A stretch of DNA of 64,000 nt from Chlamydiota bacterium (GTDB taxonomy: Bacteria; Chlamydiota; Chlamydiia; Chlamydiales; Rhabdochlamydiaceae). The DNA lies in the NCBI GenBank assembly GCA_026398435.1, contig JAPLSW010000032.1:58816-122815 (forward strand), in the 5' to 3' direction. Under the pieces are notes generated by a model. The model made no database searches. It was given only the letters and a program-made list of their open reading frames with translations, and was not told the DNA's origin. Of the stretch, positions 8,222 through 18,000 are shown one piece after another (position 1 is the first letter of the stretch; every line of letters starts with the position of its first letter). The position numbers were made by a program, and so were the translations under genes.

Positions 8222-9358
8222 ATGAGCAAATATTTTAGAGAATTACATCTATTTTCAGTTTTAGAAAAATTCTCCGCACAGGGGTTGCCACTTGATATTT
8301 GCATTCGCAATTATTTCAAAGTCCATAAATCCATAGGTTCCCACGACAGACGATTTCTTGCTGAAACAATTTACAGCATGTTTAGATGGCTCGGATTAAT
8401 CGACTATCTCTGCACCAAAGATCATAGCTGGGAAAGAAGGTACGAAATATTTAAAGATCTCGATCTTAATGCAGCAAGAAACGCACCGAATCTACCAGCT
8501 CACGTATCTGTCAGCTTTCCTAGAGGCTTATTTGACGTCTTAAAAGATGGTCTTGGAGAAGCTGCAGCTAAAGAATTCTGTCTTATTAGTAATGCACCAG
8601 CACCAACCACAATCCGAGCAAACCCCTTAAAAGGTGATCGAGATTCCCTCTATAACAAGTGGAGAAACAAATACGATGTATCTCTATGCACAGAATCTCC
8701 CCTTGGTATTGTATTCAATAAAAGAGAAAATTTTTTCGGCATGCCAGAATTTAAAGAAGGATATTTTGAAGTACAGGATGAAGGGAGCCAACTACTTGCT
8801 TTTCTAGTTCAAGCGCAGCCAGGTCAACAAGTATTAGATTTTTGCAGTGGTTCTGGAGGGAAAACTCTAGGATTTGCCCCTTTCCTCAAAGCCTCTGGCC
8901 AAATCTACCTGCATGACATCAGACCTGTAGCCCTTGTAGAAGCCAAAAAAAGACTAAAAAGAGCAGGGATACAAAACGCACAAGTACTCCCGCATGATGA
9001 CCCTAAAAAGAAACGTCTTAAAGGTACAATGGACTGGGTACTCGTTGATGGCCCCTGCAGTGGAACTGGAACTCTTCGAAGAAACCCTGATATGAAATGG
9101 AGATTTGACCCAAAAAATCTAATCTCTTTACAAGCTGAGCAAAGACAAATCTTTGCAGAAGCTCTTGAATTTGTTAAGCCGGGTGGGAAAATCATCTACG
9201 CTACTTGCAGCATCTTACCTCTAGAAAATGAAGAACAAATGCAGTACTTTTTAAACAGCCATCCCATTAAACTAGTTGGAACCCCATTAAAAACATCCCC
9301 AGCACCTGGTGGCATGGATGGTTTTTATGGTGCTGTTTTTGAAAAACAAAGCATTTAG
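8222..9358 (+). CDS. rsmB: RsmB/Sun-family rRNA cytosine-5 methyltransferase
   Basis: An S-adenosylmethionine-dependent RNA m5C methyltransferase of the NOL1/NOP2/Sun family. At 378 residues it has an N-terminal helical region and a C-terminal Rossmann domain. Visible motifs are the SAM loop LDFCSGSGGKT (205-215), GPCSGTGTLRR with Cys279, and YATCS with catalytic Cys329. It is shorter than E. coli RsmB (about 429 residues), mainly because the N-terminal NusB-like part is reduced, so the 16S C967 target is an assignment by family rather than proof. It stands alone behind a good promoter (8161-8189). Confidence 0.85.
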   Translation: MSKYFRELHLFSVLEKFSAQGLPLDICIRNYFKVHKSIGSHDRRFLAETIYSMFRWLGLIDYLCTKDHSWERRYEIFKDLDLNAARNAPNLPAHVSVSFPRGLFDVLKDGLGEAAAKEFCLISNAPAPTTIRANPLKGDRDSLYNKWRNKYDVSLCTESPLGIVFNKRENFFGMPEFKEGYFEVQDEGSQLLAFLVQAQPGQQVLDFCSGSGGKTLGFAPFLKASGQIYLHDIRPVALVEAKKRLKRAGIQNAQVLPHDDPKKKRLKGTMDWVLVDGPCSGTGTLRRNPDMKWRFDPKNLISLQAEQRQIFAEALEFVKPGGKIIYATCSILPLENEEQMQYFLNSHPIKLVGTPLKTSPAPGGMDGFYGAVFEKQSI

Positions 9359-9430
9359 ACTCTTATCTTTTTACTAAAATAGTAGTTTGGTATACTCGGG
9401 GCGCAAATAGCAGATTCAAGGAAGATTCAC

Positions 9431-10492
9431 ATGAGACACAGTTTATTTATCACCACTTTATCGGTATTCACCTTAACTGCAGGATTGCAGGCTAACATGC
9501 CCCTGATGGATTCTAATGAATCCTCCCAACATTTAGCGGTAAACAACCGGATTTTAGCAAAAGTAAATGACAAAACTATATCCGTGCTTGATGTCATGAA
9601 AAAAATGGATGTCTTTTTAACAAGATATTATCCTCACCTATCTGACTCTACTCCTGCCCGCTATCAATACTTTAGCTCTCAATGGAAAGATGCCTTATCG
9701 CAGATGATCGATAACGAATTAATGCTCGCAGATGCTGAAAAACTCGAACTCAAAGTAACAGATGCAGAGGTTAGGGAAACTATTATTGAAAGATTTGGAC
9801 CTAATATCATGGCCTCCCTCGACAAACTGCAGTTGAATTATGAAGAAGCTCGTAAAATGGTGCATACAGATATTATTGTAGAAAAAATGACATGGTACCG
9901 GATCCATTCAAAAGCTCTACAAACAGTTAATCCCCAAGATATTAAAATTGCTTATCAAGATTATCTTAAAAAAAATCCCCCTCAAGATAAATGGGAATAC
10001 CAAGTTCTTTCTATCAGAACTAAAAATGATGATCTCGGTCAAGCTGTTGCGCAGCAAGCCTATTCCATTCTTCAGTCTACAAAACAAAGCTTACCAGAAG
10101 TTCTTGAAAAAATCAAAAGTGAGCTTACAGAAGATTCAGATATCACCCTGGCTGTATCAGAAGAATTTAAAAATGATGCAAAGACGATATCTGATGCACA
10201 TAAGCAAGTACTTCTGAACCTTGTCATAAATTCTATTAGCCAACCTGTAAGACAGCTAAGCCGTACAGACCAAAGTGTGGTATTTCGTATATTTCATTTA
10301 AAGAACCGCTCTAAGATTCTCCCTTCTTCCTTCAATAAAATCTCAGATAAACTCAAAGATGAGCTTTTGCAACAAGCTGTTGCAAGGGAATCGAAGGTTT
10401 ATATTGAAAAACTAAGAGAAAAATTTGGATATGACAGTCGGTCTATGCAAGAAAACATTCCAGATGACTTTCACCCCTTTATGCTGCAATGA
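9431..10492 (+). CDS. SurA-like periplasmic chaperone
   Basis: A 353-residue exported protein with an N-terminal signal peptide (cleavage near LQA, residue 21). The following region resembles the SurA N-terminal chaperone domain: ILAKVNDKTISVLDV at about residue 41, then a helical region with MIDNELMLADAEKLEL. I see no parvulin isomerase signature. It probably escorts outer membrane proteins in the periplasm; this is inference from the fold. The last codons overlap the ksgA ATG by four bases. In C. trachomatis the gene beside ksgA (CT353 next to CT354) is also an exported hypothetical protein. Confidence 0.75.
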   Translation: MRHSLFITTLSVFTLTAGLQANMPLMDSNESSQHLAVNNRILAKVNDKTISVLDVMKKMDVFLTRYYPHLSDSTPARYQYFSSQWKDALSQMIDNELMLADAEKLELKVTDAEVRETIIERFGPNIMASLDKLQLNYEEARKMVHTDIIVEKMTWYRIHSKALQTVNPQDIKIAYQDYLKKNPPQDKWEYQVLSIRTKNDDLGQAVAQQAYSILQSTKQSLPEVLEKIKSELTEDSDITLAVSEEFKNDAKTISDAHKQVLLNLVINSISQPVRQLSRTDQSVVFRIFHLKNRSKILPSSFNKISDKLKDELLQQAVARESKVYIEKLREKFGYDSRSMQENIPDDFHPFMLQ

Positions 10493-11337
10493 AGAAAATT
10501 AGCAGCCCCTCAATTCTTCAAGAATTTTTAAACTCCCATGGAATGAAAGCTAAAAAGCATTCTTCCCAAAACTTTCTTATAGATGGCAACATCATACGTA
10601 AGATTGTCGCAGCGGCAGGAGTAGAAAAGGGGGACATCGTGTTAGAAGTTGGGCCTGGGCCTGGAGCATTAACACAAGAGATGCTTGCAATCGGAGCTAC
10701 TGTTATCGCGGTAGAAAAAGATGCAGCACTTGCTGCGGCTCTCCTCAGACTTCAAACTGATGATGGTAGACTCCAGGTCATCGAGCAAGACTTCTTAGAA
10801 TTCCCCCTAGACACGTACTTTTCCGGTCTATTGAAAGATGGACAGAAAATAAAGGTAGTTGCAAATCTTCCTTATCATATTACTACACCCATCATAAGTT
10901 ACTTGCTTCCTATGCAACAACATATTGAAAGCATGACGCTAATGGTACAGAAAGAAGTGGCAATGAGATTTGTAGCGTCAAAAGGGACAAAAGATTACAG
11001 CAGCTTTACCCTCTTTATACAACACTATGGCAAAGTAAAATATTGCTTTACAGTAGAGCCCACTTGCTTTTATCCACGACCCACAATTCAATCTGCTGTA
11101 GTTCATTTTACCCTTGAAGAGAGAGCTCCCATAGAAAATGAAGAGTCTCTATTTACCCTGATTCGCACTTCATTCCGTAAAAGAAGAAAAATGATGAGAA
11201 GTTCCCTAAAAGAACTGTATCCTGCAGAAAAAGTTGAAAATGCGCTTACTGCCATAGGAGTAAATCCTCTAGCAAGGCCAGAGGAACTTTCTCGTGATGA
11301 CTTTGTTAAGCTACACAGCCACTTTCTTTCTTCGTAG
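10489..11337 (+). CDS. rsmA: 16S rRNA adenine dimethyltransferase KsgA/RsmA
   Basis: Dimethylates two adjacent adenosines near the 3' end of 16S rRNA during small-subunit maturation. At 282 residues it is full length. The SAM-binding loop VLEVGPGPGALT (51-62), the acidic end of strand 2 (VEKD, 75-78) and the catalytic motif NLPYHI (126-131) are clear. The QNFL motif near residue 28 is typical of the family. Translation is probably coupled to the SurA-like gene through a four-base overlap. The 3' end overlaps the convergent dacF gene by 27 bases. Confidence 0.95.
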   Translation: MKKISSPSILQEFLNSHGMKAKKHSSQNFLIDGNIIRKIVAAAGVEKGDIVLEVGPGPGALTQEMLAIGATVIAVEKDAALAAALLRLQTDDGRLQVIEQDFLEFPLDTYFSGLLKDGQKIKVVANLPYHITTPIISYLLPMQQHIESMTLMVQKEVAMRFVASKGTKDYSSFTLFIQHYGKVKYCFTVEPTCFYPRPTIQSAVVHFTLEERAPIENEESLFTLIRTSFRKRRKMMRSSLKELYPAEKVENALTAIGVNPLARPEELSRDDFVKLHSHFLSS

Positions 11338-12621
11338 AGCATACGCCAGCATTACGAACGTAGCTCCAAACGCTACAGCAATCCAATGTCTCTTTTGATA
11401 AATTACTACACGAGCAATCACAGCATATTGCGATATTATATGTGCAATCGTAGGGGATACATTTTTCTTAGCAAGGAGAGGCTCTGTTAAAACAATCTTT
11501 CTATTTTCATCAAGCACCTGAATTTCTCCTACAACCTGCCCCTGCGCAATGGGCAAAGAAACTTTATACCACTCAAGTTTAGCTTCTAGATTAACCTCTT
11601 CAGAAGGATAATACTCAATAACAACATCTCGCTGTAAATGGGCTTCTAACGGCGTTTCAGCCCCTTTTACTGTTGCAGAAAAAAAATCATGCATTTTCGA
11701 AAAAAGCTTTCTATCAACTTTTACCTCATTGAATGCTGCCTCGAAAAGAGAGATACATGATCTATAGCGCTCCGTCATATCCTGACAATTAAGAACAACG
11801 GCAATTACCCTACGCCCATCTTTCTCTGCTGCTGCAACAAGATTGCTTCCCGCATCAACAGTATAGCCCGTCTTTACTCCGATAGCATGTGGATAATAAT
11901 GCTTGCCCGGTTTGAGAAGTGCATTAGTTTGTACAAGAATCGATTCCTCTTGCTTATTGGTCTTTGGCCGAGTGTACCTAGTGGATTTTACAACTTCTCG
12001 AAAAAAAGGGTATTTCATAGCAACATATGCCATTCGGGACAAATCATAAGCAGTAGTCAGATGCCTAGAGTCAGGAAGCCCATGTGGATTAGCAAAACAA
12101 GTGCTTGTACAACCTATAGATCTCAAATAGGCATTTACCTCTTCCATGAATTTTGGAACAGTACCAGAGACATGCTCCGCAATAGTATTTGCTGAATCAT
12201 TTCCTGAACAAACAAGAAGACCGTAAAGTAGCGCTTTTAGGGAAATAACCTCCCCCGCCTTAAGGGACATATGGCTTCCTCCAAATTCCAACCTATGAGA
12301 GGGGTGCTTCCCACTGTTTCTTCGAACAGTCGCAGTTACAGCGCCAACTGCATCATAAGTCACCGTTATCATGTCTGTTAAATGAGCCCCCTGTTTATGA
12401 AGAGCATAAAGGGCAGTTGCAATTTTTGTAGTACTTGCGGGAAAGGTCTGCAAATAAGCATTTTTTTCAAAAAGTACAGATCCAGTATCCGCACTAATCA
12501 ATATTGCAGAGGGAGCCGGGATATCACAGCGAAGAGGCCTTCCAGCAAAAAGCTCTACCGAGCCAAAGGGGGATATAAGGAAAAAAAATATAACCAATGA
12601 ATTTCTTAAACTGTTTATCAT
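11311..12621 (-). CDS. dacF: D-alanyl-D-alanine carboxypeptidase
   Basis: A penicillin-binding enzyme that trims the terminal D-Ala of peptidoglycan stem peptides in the periplasm. The active-site set is complete: SxxK at 63-66 (STTK), SGN at 139-141 and KTG at 250-252. An N-terminal signal peptide ends near residue 27 (LFAG). A PBP5-type C-terminal beta domain follows, then a C-terminal membrane helix with basic residues (about 410-436) that would anchor it. At 436 residues it is normal for the family. It matches C. trachomatis CT551 and is divergent from the CT550-like gene. Confidence 0.93.
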   Translation of the reverse strand: MINSLRNSLVIFFFLISPFGSVELFAGRPLRCDIPAPSAILISADTGSVLFEKNAYLQTFPASTTKIATALYALHKQGAHLTDMITVTYDAVGAVTATVRRNSGKHPSHRLEFGGSHMSLKAGEVISLKALLYGLLVCSGNDSANTIAEHVSGTVPKFMEEVNAYLRSIGCTSTCFANPHGLPDSRHLTTAYDLSRMAYVAMKYPFFREVVKSTRYTRPKTNKQEESILVQTNALLKPGKHYYPHAIGVKTGYTVDAGSNLVAAAEKDGRRVIAVVLNCQDMTERYRSCISLFEAAFNEVKVDRKLFSKMHDFFSATVKGAETPLEAHLQRDVVIEYYPSEEVNLEAKLEWYKVSLPIAQGQVVGEIQVLDENRKIVLTEPLLAKKNVSPTIAHIISQYAVIARVVIYQKRHWIAVAFGATFVMLAYALRRKKVAV

Positions 12622-12709
12622 AAATATCTTACTGATTGTTCTTTAAAAATTTTAGTTAAAAACCAATATAATCCTCTAAAAAAATAATGCACCCTAAAGG
12701 AGATTGTCT

Positions 12710-12748
12710 TTGAAAAAAAAGGCGATCTTATCAATGTTAAGGTTTTAG
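12710..12748 (+). other. Short upstream reading frame ending in TAG
   Basis: A strong AAAGGAG (12696-12702) is followed seven bases later by TTG and twelve codons (MKKKAILSMLRF), then TAG. The next codon is the TTG at 12749, in the same frame. This could be a translated leader that couples to the downstream gene, an amber codon interrupting a longer protein, or a sequencing error. Confidence 0.35.
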
Positions 12749-13255
12749 TTGACATCCCTACAAATCCTAGGGTTTCACGTTATTTTTATGCAAGGGACTG
12801 TAAATGCAACAAGGAAAAGGCTAATGATCAATCCCGGTACGCTAGATGATTCTTATAAGGAATTCACTCAAAATTTTTCTAAGTGGGTTCCTGACGGCGT
12901 AATTTCCATAAATCTTCAATTACTCTTTGATCTTGGATTACTCAATACTGCAGATCTTGACCAGGCTACCCCAGATAATCTCTCCCACCAATTCCATGTC
13001 ATAGAGACTAATGAAAAAGTCACACTCTATAATGACCAATTTTCCATTTGGATAATCCCGCAGAGCGAACAAGAATCTCCAAGTACAATGGTAATGATTG
13101 CACTTTTACAAAACAAAAAACCTCATCTTGAAATGGTTTATACAACCACAGGCGTCTATAATACACCCAGATACATCCTAAAAGTTCTTCAACATTTTCT
13201 CACAGAAGTCTTGGATACGGAAGCTGTAATCACATCAATCGGAAAAAAGAAATAA
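12749..13255 (+). CDS. Hypothetical protein at the CT550 position
   Basis: A soluble protein of up to 168 residues with no recognised domain. It is rich in beta-like segments (VIETNEKVTLYNDQFSIWII) and has no membrane helix. By position beside dacF it corresponds to C. trachomatis CT550. Its start is uncertain. TTG at 12749 follows AAGG by six bases, ATG at 12788 has no site, and ATG at 12823 follows AAGGAAAAGG closely, so the protein may begin at MINPGTLDD. A short in-frame leader precedes it. The 3' end directly abuts the convergent lptE-like gene with no intervening base. Confidence 0.65.
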   Translation: MTSLQILGFHVIFMQGTVNATRKRLMINPGTLDDSYKEFTQNFSKWVPDGVISINLQLLFDLGLLNTADLDQATPDNLSHQFHVIETNEKVTLYNDQFSIWIIPQSEQESPSTMVMIALLQNKKPHLEMVYTTTGVYNTPRYILKVLQHFLTEVLDTEAVITSIGKKK

Positions 13256-13858
13256 CTAATCTACGTAGAGCTTATTAATTACACTTTGCATGATTCTTTG
13301 AGAGATTCCCCTATATAGATTAGGTGAAGCATCGTCGTGAGCCCCTTCAACAGCATTAAGTTGTCCATAAGAATATCTTATCGTCGGAACAGTTCCATAG
13401 GGAGTTGTCGTGCTTAAATCATCCGGCGACCCAGAATCTACATAGTCATAGTCTACAGAGGCCTTTATGGGTATTGGGCCAAATAATACTTCTCCTGAAT
13501 GAGCATCGAAAAGAGTTACTTGCGTTGTTATATTTCTTCTGTTCTCTATAGAAAGTATATTCGGTTTCCTGGCTCCAGTGACTGTATCTCTATCATACCG
13601 ATACCCTACCCTATTATTGGCATCAGACAATATGACAACCTGGAGCATGAGATCTCCTCCCGATTGAACACAGGTAAAGCGACCAGAGCTTGAAAAAATA
13701 TTAGCGAGTTCATTATTCAATAAGGCCTCAGGATCTCCCTGTATATAAGGGATGCTGATAGACACCCTGTCCCCTTCATACGTAGTAGGAGTAAAATGAT
13801 AACCACAAGAGGAAAAAAGTGTCGCTAATGCAAAAGCAACAATTGCTTTACTAAGCAC
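13256..13858 (-). CDS. lptE: LptE-like LPS-assembly lipoprotein
   Basis: A 200-residue lipoprotein with signal peptide and lipobox FSSC, giving Cys18 as the lipidated residue. The text after it (GYHF) is typical of LptE, the plug of the LptD outer-membrane LPS translocon. Alternating beta strands and a final helix (YRGISQRIMQSVINKL) also fit that fold. The start is GTG at 13858 with AGGAG six bases upstream. It overlaps the bamD-like gene by eight bases, so the two envelope assembly genes are co-translated. By order it corresponds to the CT547/CT548 region of C. trachomatis. Confidence 0.75.
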   Translation of the reverse strand: MLSKAIVAFALATLFSSCGYHFTPTTYEGDRVSISIPYIQGDPEALLNNELANIFSSSGRFTCVQSGGDLMLQVVILSDANNRVGYRYDRDTVTGARKPNILSIENRRNITTQVTLFDAHSGEVLFGPIPIKASVDYDYVDSGSPDDLSTTTPYGTVPTIRYSYGQLNAVEGAHDDASPNLYRGISQRIMQSVINKLYVD

Positions 13859-14987
13859 TACCCTCTCCTGACAAAGACTCGGGGGCTATATTTGAATCCT
13901 CTTTAGCCTTAGATGCCTGCTCTATTTCCGCTACTGAATCTACCGCAGAAGACAGTTGAATATTATCTGAGGCCTCTACTTTAACAACATCATCTTGAAC
14001 TTCGGGAAGGGTTCGCATATCACGATATGGCTTATTATGCTTCTTCTCCAAGTAGGCAAGGCGCTCTTCAGAACTATTTGCAGTCTTTGTTTTTGGATAC
14101 TTTGCTAAGATCTTATTGTAATAAATAGCAGATGCATGGGGCTTCTTTGTTCGCTCATAGAATCTAGCTGTTTCATAAAGATTATCTGCATAAATTTCCC
14201 GCATTTCTATGAGCATATTTTCTGCTTGAACAATTCTTGGTTCATTAGGAAAGTCTGCGGTAAATTTTTTAAAATTAATCTCTGCAAGGTCTAGGAAGTC
14301 AGGATCTGGATACTCATTTTTACATTCTTTTAAATATACCTTTCCAATACCTATATAACTTTCACAAGCAAGCGGATGCTTAGTGAACTTCCGGATAAGT
14401 ATCTGATAAGTCTCTATACTTAGCTTATAGTCTTCTTCCGCAGCTAAAAGCTCCCCCTTCCCAAATAAAGATTGTATAGCAAGTTCATGGTGAGGAAGGG
14501 CCGATATAACTTCATCGTAAATTTCAATAGCTTCTTCTGCAGCCGGCATCCATTTAGGCATACTTTCTAAACCAAGAAGATGCTTTCTCTCCCCATTTTG
14601 AAATTTATCTGCTATAGCAAATTTATATTTAATAGCTTCTTCAAAAAACTTAGGAGCAGACTGTTTTTTTAAATATTGAGTCAGTTGTTTATTTGCCATT
14701 TCAAGCTCACCAAGATGATAAAAACCGACCCCTAGGTAATACTGAGCAATCGATGTAAATGGACTCTCAGGAAAATTTTTAATAAGTATATTGGACTGAA
14801 GAACAAGGTCTTCCCAACGACTCTGTTCTAACGCCTCAAGGGCTGAACTATAGTGTTCTTGTACCGACATCGTCGCAAGCTCGTGGGTCTGGATTAGCTT
14901 TCCATCCTTAATAGTATAGGCGGCTCGTACAGGCATAGAAGTGAGCATTGCTCCGGCAACTAGAGAGGCGAGGATAATAATTCTCAT
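13851..14987 (-). CDS. bamD: BamD-like TPR protein without a lipobox
   Basis: An exported 378-residue protein with a signal peptide (about residues 1-22, ending VRA) followed by tetratricopeptide-type helix pairs (ALEQSRWEDLVLQSNILIKNF, YYLGVGFYHLGELEMANKQL and others) to about residue 330. This is the BamD/YfiO architecture, part of the beta-barrel assembly machine. BamD is normally a lipoprotein, but no Cys occurs at the cleavage site here, so it would be soluble periplasmic or held by partners. A low-complexity acidic tail (330-378) is added. Start ATG with GGAG upstream. Co-transcribed with the lptE-like gene and downstream of dnaE. Confidence 0.75.
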   Translation of the reverse strand: MRIIILASLVAGAMLTSMPVRAAYTIKDGKLIQTHELATMSVQEHYSSALEALEQSRWEDLVLQSNILIKNFPESPFTSIAQYYLGVGFYHLGELEMANKQLTQYLKKQSAPKFFEEAIKYKFAIADKFQNGERKHLLGLESMPKWMPAAEEAIEIYDEVISALPHHELAIQSLFGKGELLAAEEDYKLSIETYQILIRKFTKHPLACESYIGIGKVYLKECKNEYPDPDFLDLAEINFKKFTADFPNEPRIVQAENMLIEMREIYADNLYETARFYERTKKPHASAIYYNKILAKYPKTKTANSSEERLAYLEKKHNKPYRDMRTLPEVQDDVVKVEASDNIQLSSAVDSVAEIEQASKAKEDSNIAPESLSGEGSA

Positions 14988-15040
14988 AAAACTCCAATTT
15001 TTTGGAACCTAAGTTAATACATCTGCAAAAAAAAATCAAC

Positions 15041-18000
15041 TTACTTAAAATCGATTTTAACCGATTTTACAGAAATTATTTGTTTTAATTTTTCCTCTAA
15101 TTGAGGAGTTAAAGATACGCCCCAATTTTCTTCAATCCTGATACTGCCAATCGATTTTTCTCCAGAGACAAATTCAATGCGTACAGGAGAACTTCCTGAA
15201 GAAGACCTAAATAGCTCTTTCAGGGCAAGTATATGACTGTGCCGTATCTCATCGGCATCTACCTTAAGGTAGAGTAGCGCGGGTAGCTTTTTCACTTCTT
15301 TAATTTTTTCCACGGTCTTAGCTTCCGTTTTGGCCTTGGGATTCTTTTCTCTTAATTCAAAAAGCTTAACCTGCACTTTAGCCTTATCATAGGCATTGTC
15401 ACACGCGGTAATCATAGCTCCATCTACTTTTGTGAGATCCTCAATCCACTTGCATTGCAACTTCATCTCCGTCCCTTCTTTTTCAATAAGCAAGACAGCA
15501 TACAAAAGTTGATTTTCCACAAGAAGGTGATGCTTCTCTTCATACATTTCAGGCCAAATGGGCAACTCAAATCTTTCTATCCCATCGCTAACTGTTAAAA
15601 TAGCAAATTTCTTTTGCGATTTTGCAGATATTTTTACTGAGGCCGTTTCTACGATAAAAGCCGCCCGACAAAGGGCGTTTTTATCCAACATCTCAAAATC
15701 GGCAAACGGACAGCAAGAAAGTCTTTGCAGCATGTTTTTGTAGTCATCTAGAGGATGTCCCTGCAAGTAAAATCCAAGTAATTCATATTCTCTTTTTAGA
15801 ATCTCTAATTTTGTTTTTTCATTTTTTACAGGAGGTGGATATGTATACTGATCATCTTTCTCTTCTTGCATAGAAGAAAAGAAATCGATGATTCCCTTGG
15901 AGGCTTCCTTTTGCTCTCTAGTTGCCACAAGAAACATTCCATCAACACTTTCCATAAGAGCCTGGCGTGACCAGGAAGTAAAATCAAAAGCTCCGACCTC
16001 TATTAGATGCTCAATAACTTTTTTCCCTACTTTTTTGATGTCTATTCGGCGGATAAAATCGTAAAGAGAAGCAAAATAGCCCTTCGAAGAGCGCTCTTGT
16101 AAGATGCAATCTACTACACCCTCACCGACTCCCTTGATCCCGGACATGGCAAAGCGGATCCCCTTTATCGTTGCGACAAATTCCTTCCCGGACTCATTTA
16201 TATCTGGTGGCAAGATAGCAATTCCCATCGCTTTTGATTCACGAATTACCTTCGCAACCTTTGCCGTATCATCACTATCGGAGGTCATTAAAGCCGCCAT
16301 CCATTCCTTTGGATAGTTTGCCTTAAAATAGGCCGTTGCATAAGTCAAATATCCATAGGCAGCTGCATGCGATTTATTAAATCCATAAGAGGCAAACTTT
16401 TCGATTTTATCAAAGATGTGCATAGAAAGTTCTTCGCTGATCCCATTTAACAAGGATCCCGCCTTGAATTTCTCTCTCTGATTTGCCATCTCTTCTTTAT
16501 CTTTCTTTCCCATGGCACGTCGCAAAACATCTCCTTCCCCAAGCGTATACTTAGCTAGACGGCTTGCAATCTGCATGACCTGCTCTTGATACACCATAAT
16601 ACCATAGGTCTCTGCAAGGATATCAGCCATTAAAGGATGGTCTATATCAATGGGCTCTTTTCCGTGCTTACGATTGCAAAAAGAAGGGATCATCTCCATA
16701 GGACCTGGTCTATATAAGGCTCCTACCGCAATAATCTCTTCAAATTTATCGATATGAAGTTGTTTAGCAAGCTCTTGCATACCACCAGACTCAACCTGAA
16801 ATATACCAAGCGTTTTGCCTTGTGTAAGAATTTGGAAAGTAGGCAAATCGTCCAAAGGAAGATTCACCCAATCAATTTCTTTGCCTACGCTTATTTTTAT
16901 CGCATCAACAGCCTTTTGGATTGATGTCAGCGTTTTAAGGCCTAAAAAGTCAATCTTAAGCATTCCTACGGCTTCAACCGGTTTCATGGAAAATTGGGTA
17001 ACAGCTATCTCTGAGTCTTTAGGCATACATAGAGGAATATGATCCATCAAAGGATCTCCTCCTATGATGAGACCTGCTGCGTGAATGCCCGTATTGCGAA
17101 CCGAACCTTCGAGTTTTAATGCGAGATTAAGCAAGTTTTGTGTCTCAGGATCTGTTTCGTACTGATTCCTTAGATCTGGATCTATCTCTAAAGCCTTCTC
17201 TAAAGTAATTGTTGGATCTTCAGGCACAAGTTTAGCTATTGCGTTGACCTTTGGAAGGGGGACACTGAGCACCCGGCCAACATCTTTAATTGCCATCTTA
17301 GCTTTCATAGTACCAAAGGTAATAATCTGAGCCACACGGTCTTTCCCGTATTTTTTAACGGTGTATTCAATAACCTCCTGCCTTCTCTCCATACAAATAT
17401 CCACGTCGATATCGGGATAGGAAATCCTTTCAGGATTAATGAATCTTTCGAAGAAAAGATGGAACCTTAACGGTTCAATATCTGTAATGCCAATCAAATA
17501 GAGAATAATCGAGCCGGCTCCTGACCCTCTACCGGGGCCAACAGGAATCCCCTGTTTTTTAGCCCAAGCAATAAAATCATAAACAATCAATAAGTAATCG
17601 CACATTCCCTTCGATACTATGATTTCCAATTCATACTTCAAACGATCCCGAACTACTGTCATTGGATCTTTACCCGGGTACTTCTCTTGGACCTTCTCAA
17701 GATGATATGGCTGATATCTTTTTGCTATCCCCTCCTCGCATAACTTGATAAGAAAGTTTGCAGCTTCCTTTATCCTTTCCTCAGATGTCATTTCTTTCCC
17801 TTCAAGGTGAGGGGGGATAAATACAGGGTAATACTTAGCATTAAAATCAAAGTCAAAAGAGCACTTTGCAGCGATCTCTCCCGTCGAAGCAATTGCTTCA
17901 GGGACATCTGAAAAAAGAATTTCCATTTGCTCTGGAGATTTAAAATAGAACTCGTGAGAGAAGTACACTTCCCGCTTAGGATTTAGCGTCCTTGACTTAG

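Noticed and set aside
13256..13693. Antisense frames inside the lptE-like and dnaE genes
   Set aside because: Composition and lack of start signals mark them as shadows of the real genes on the other strand.
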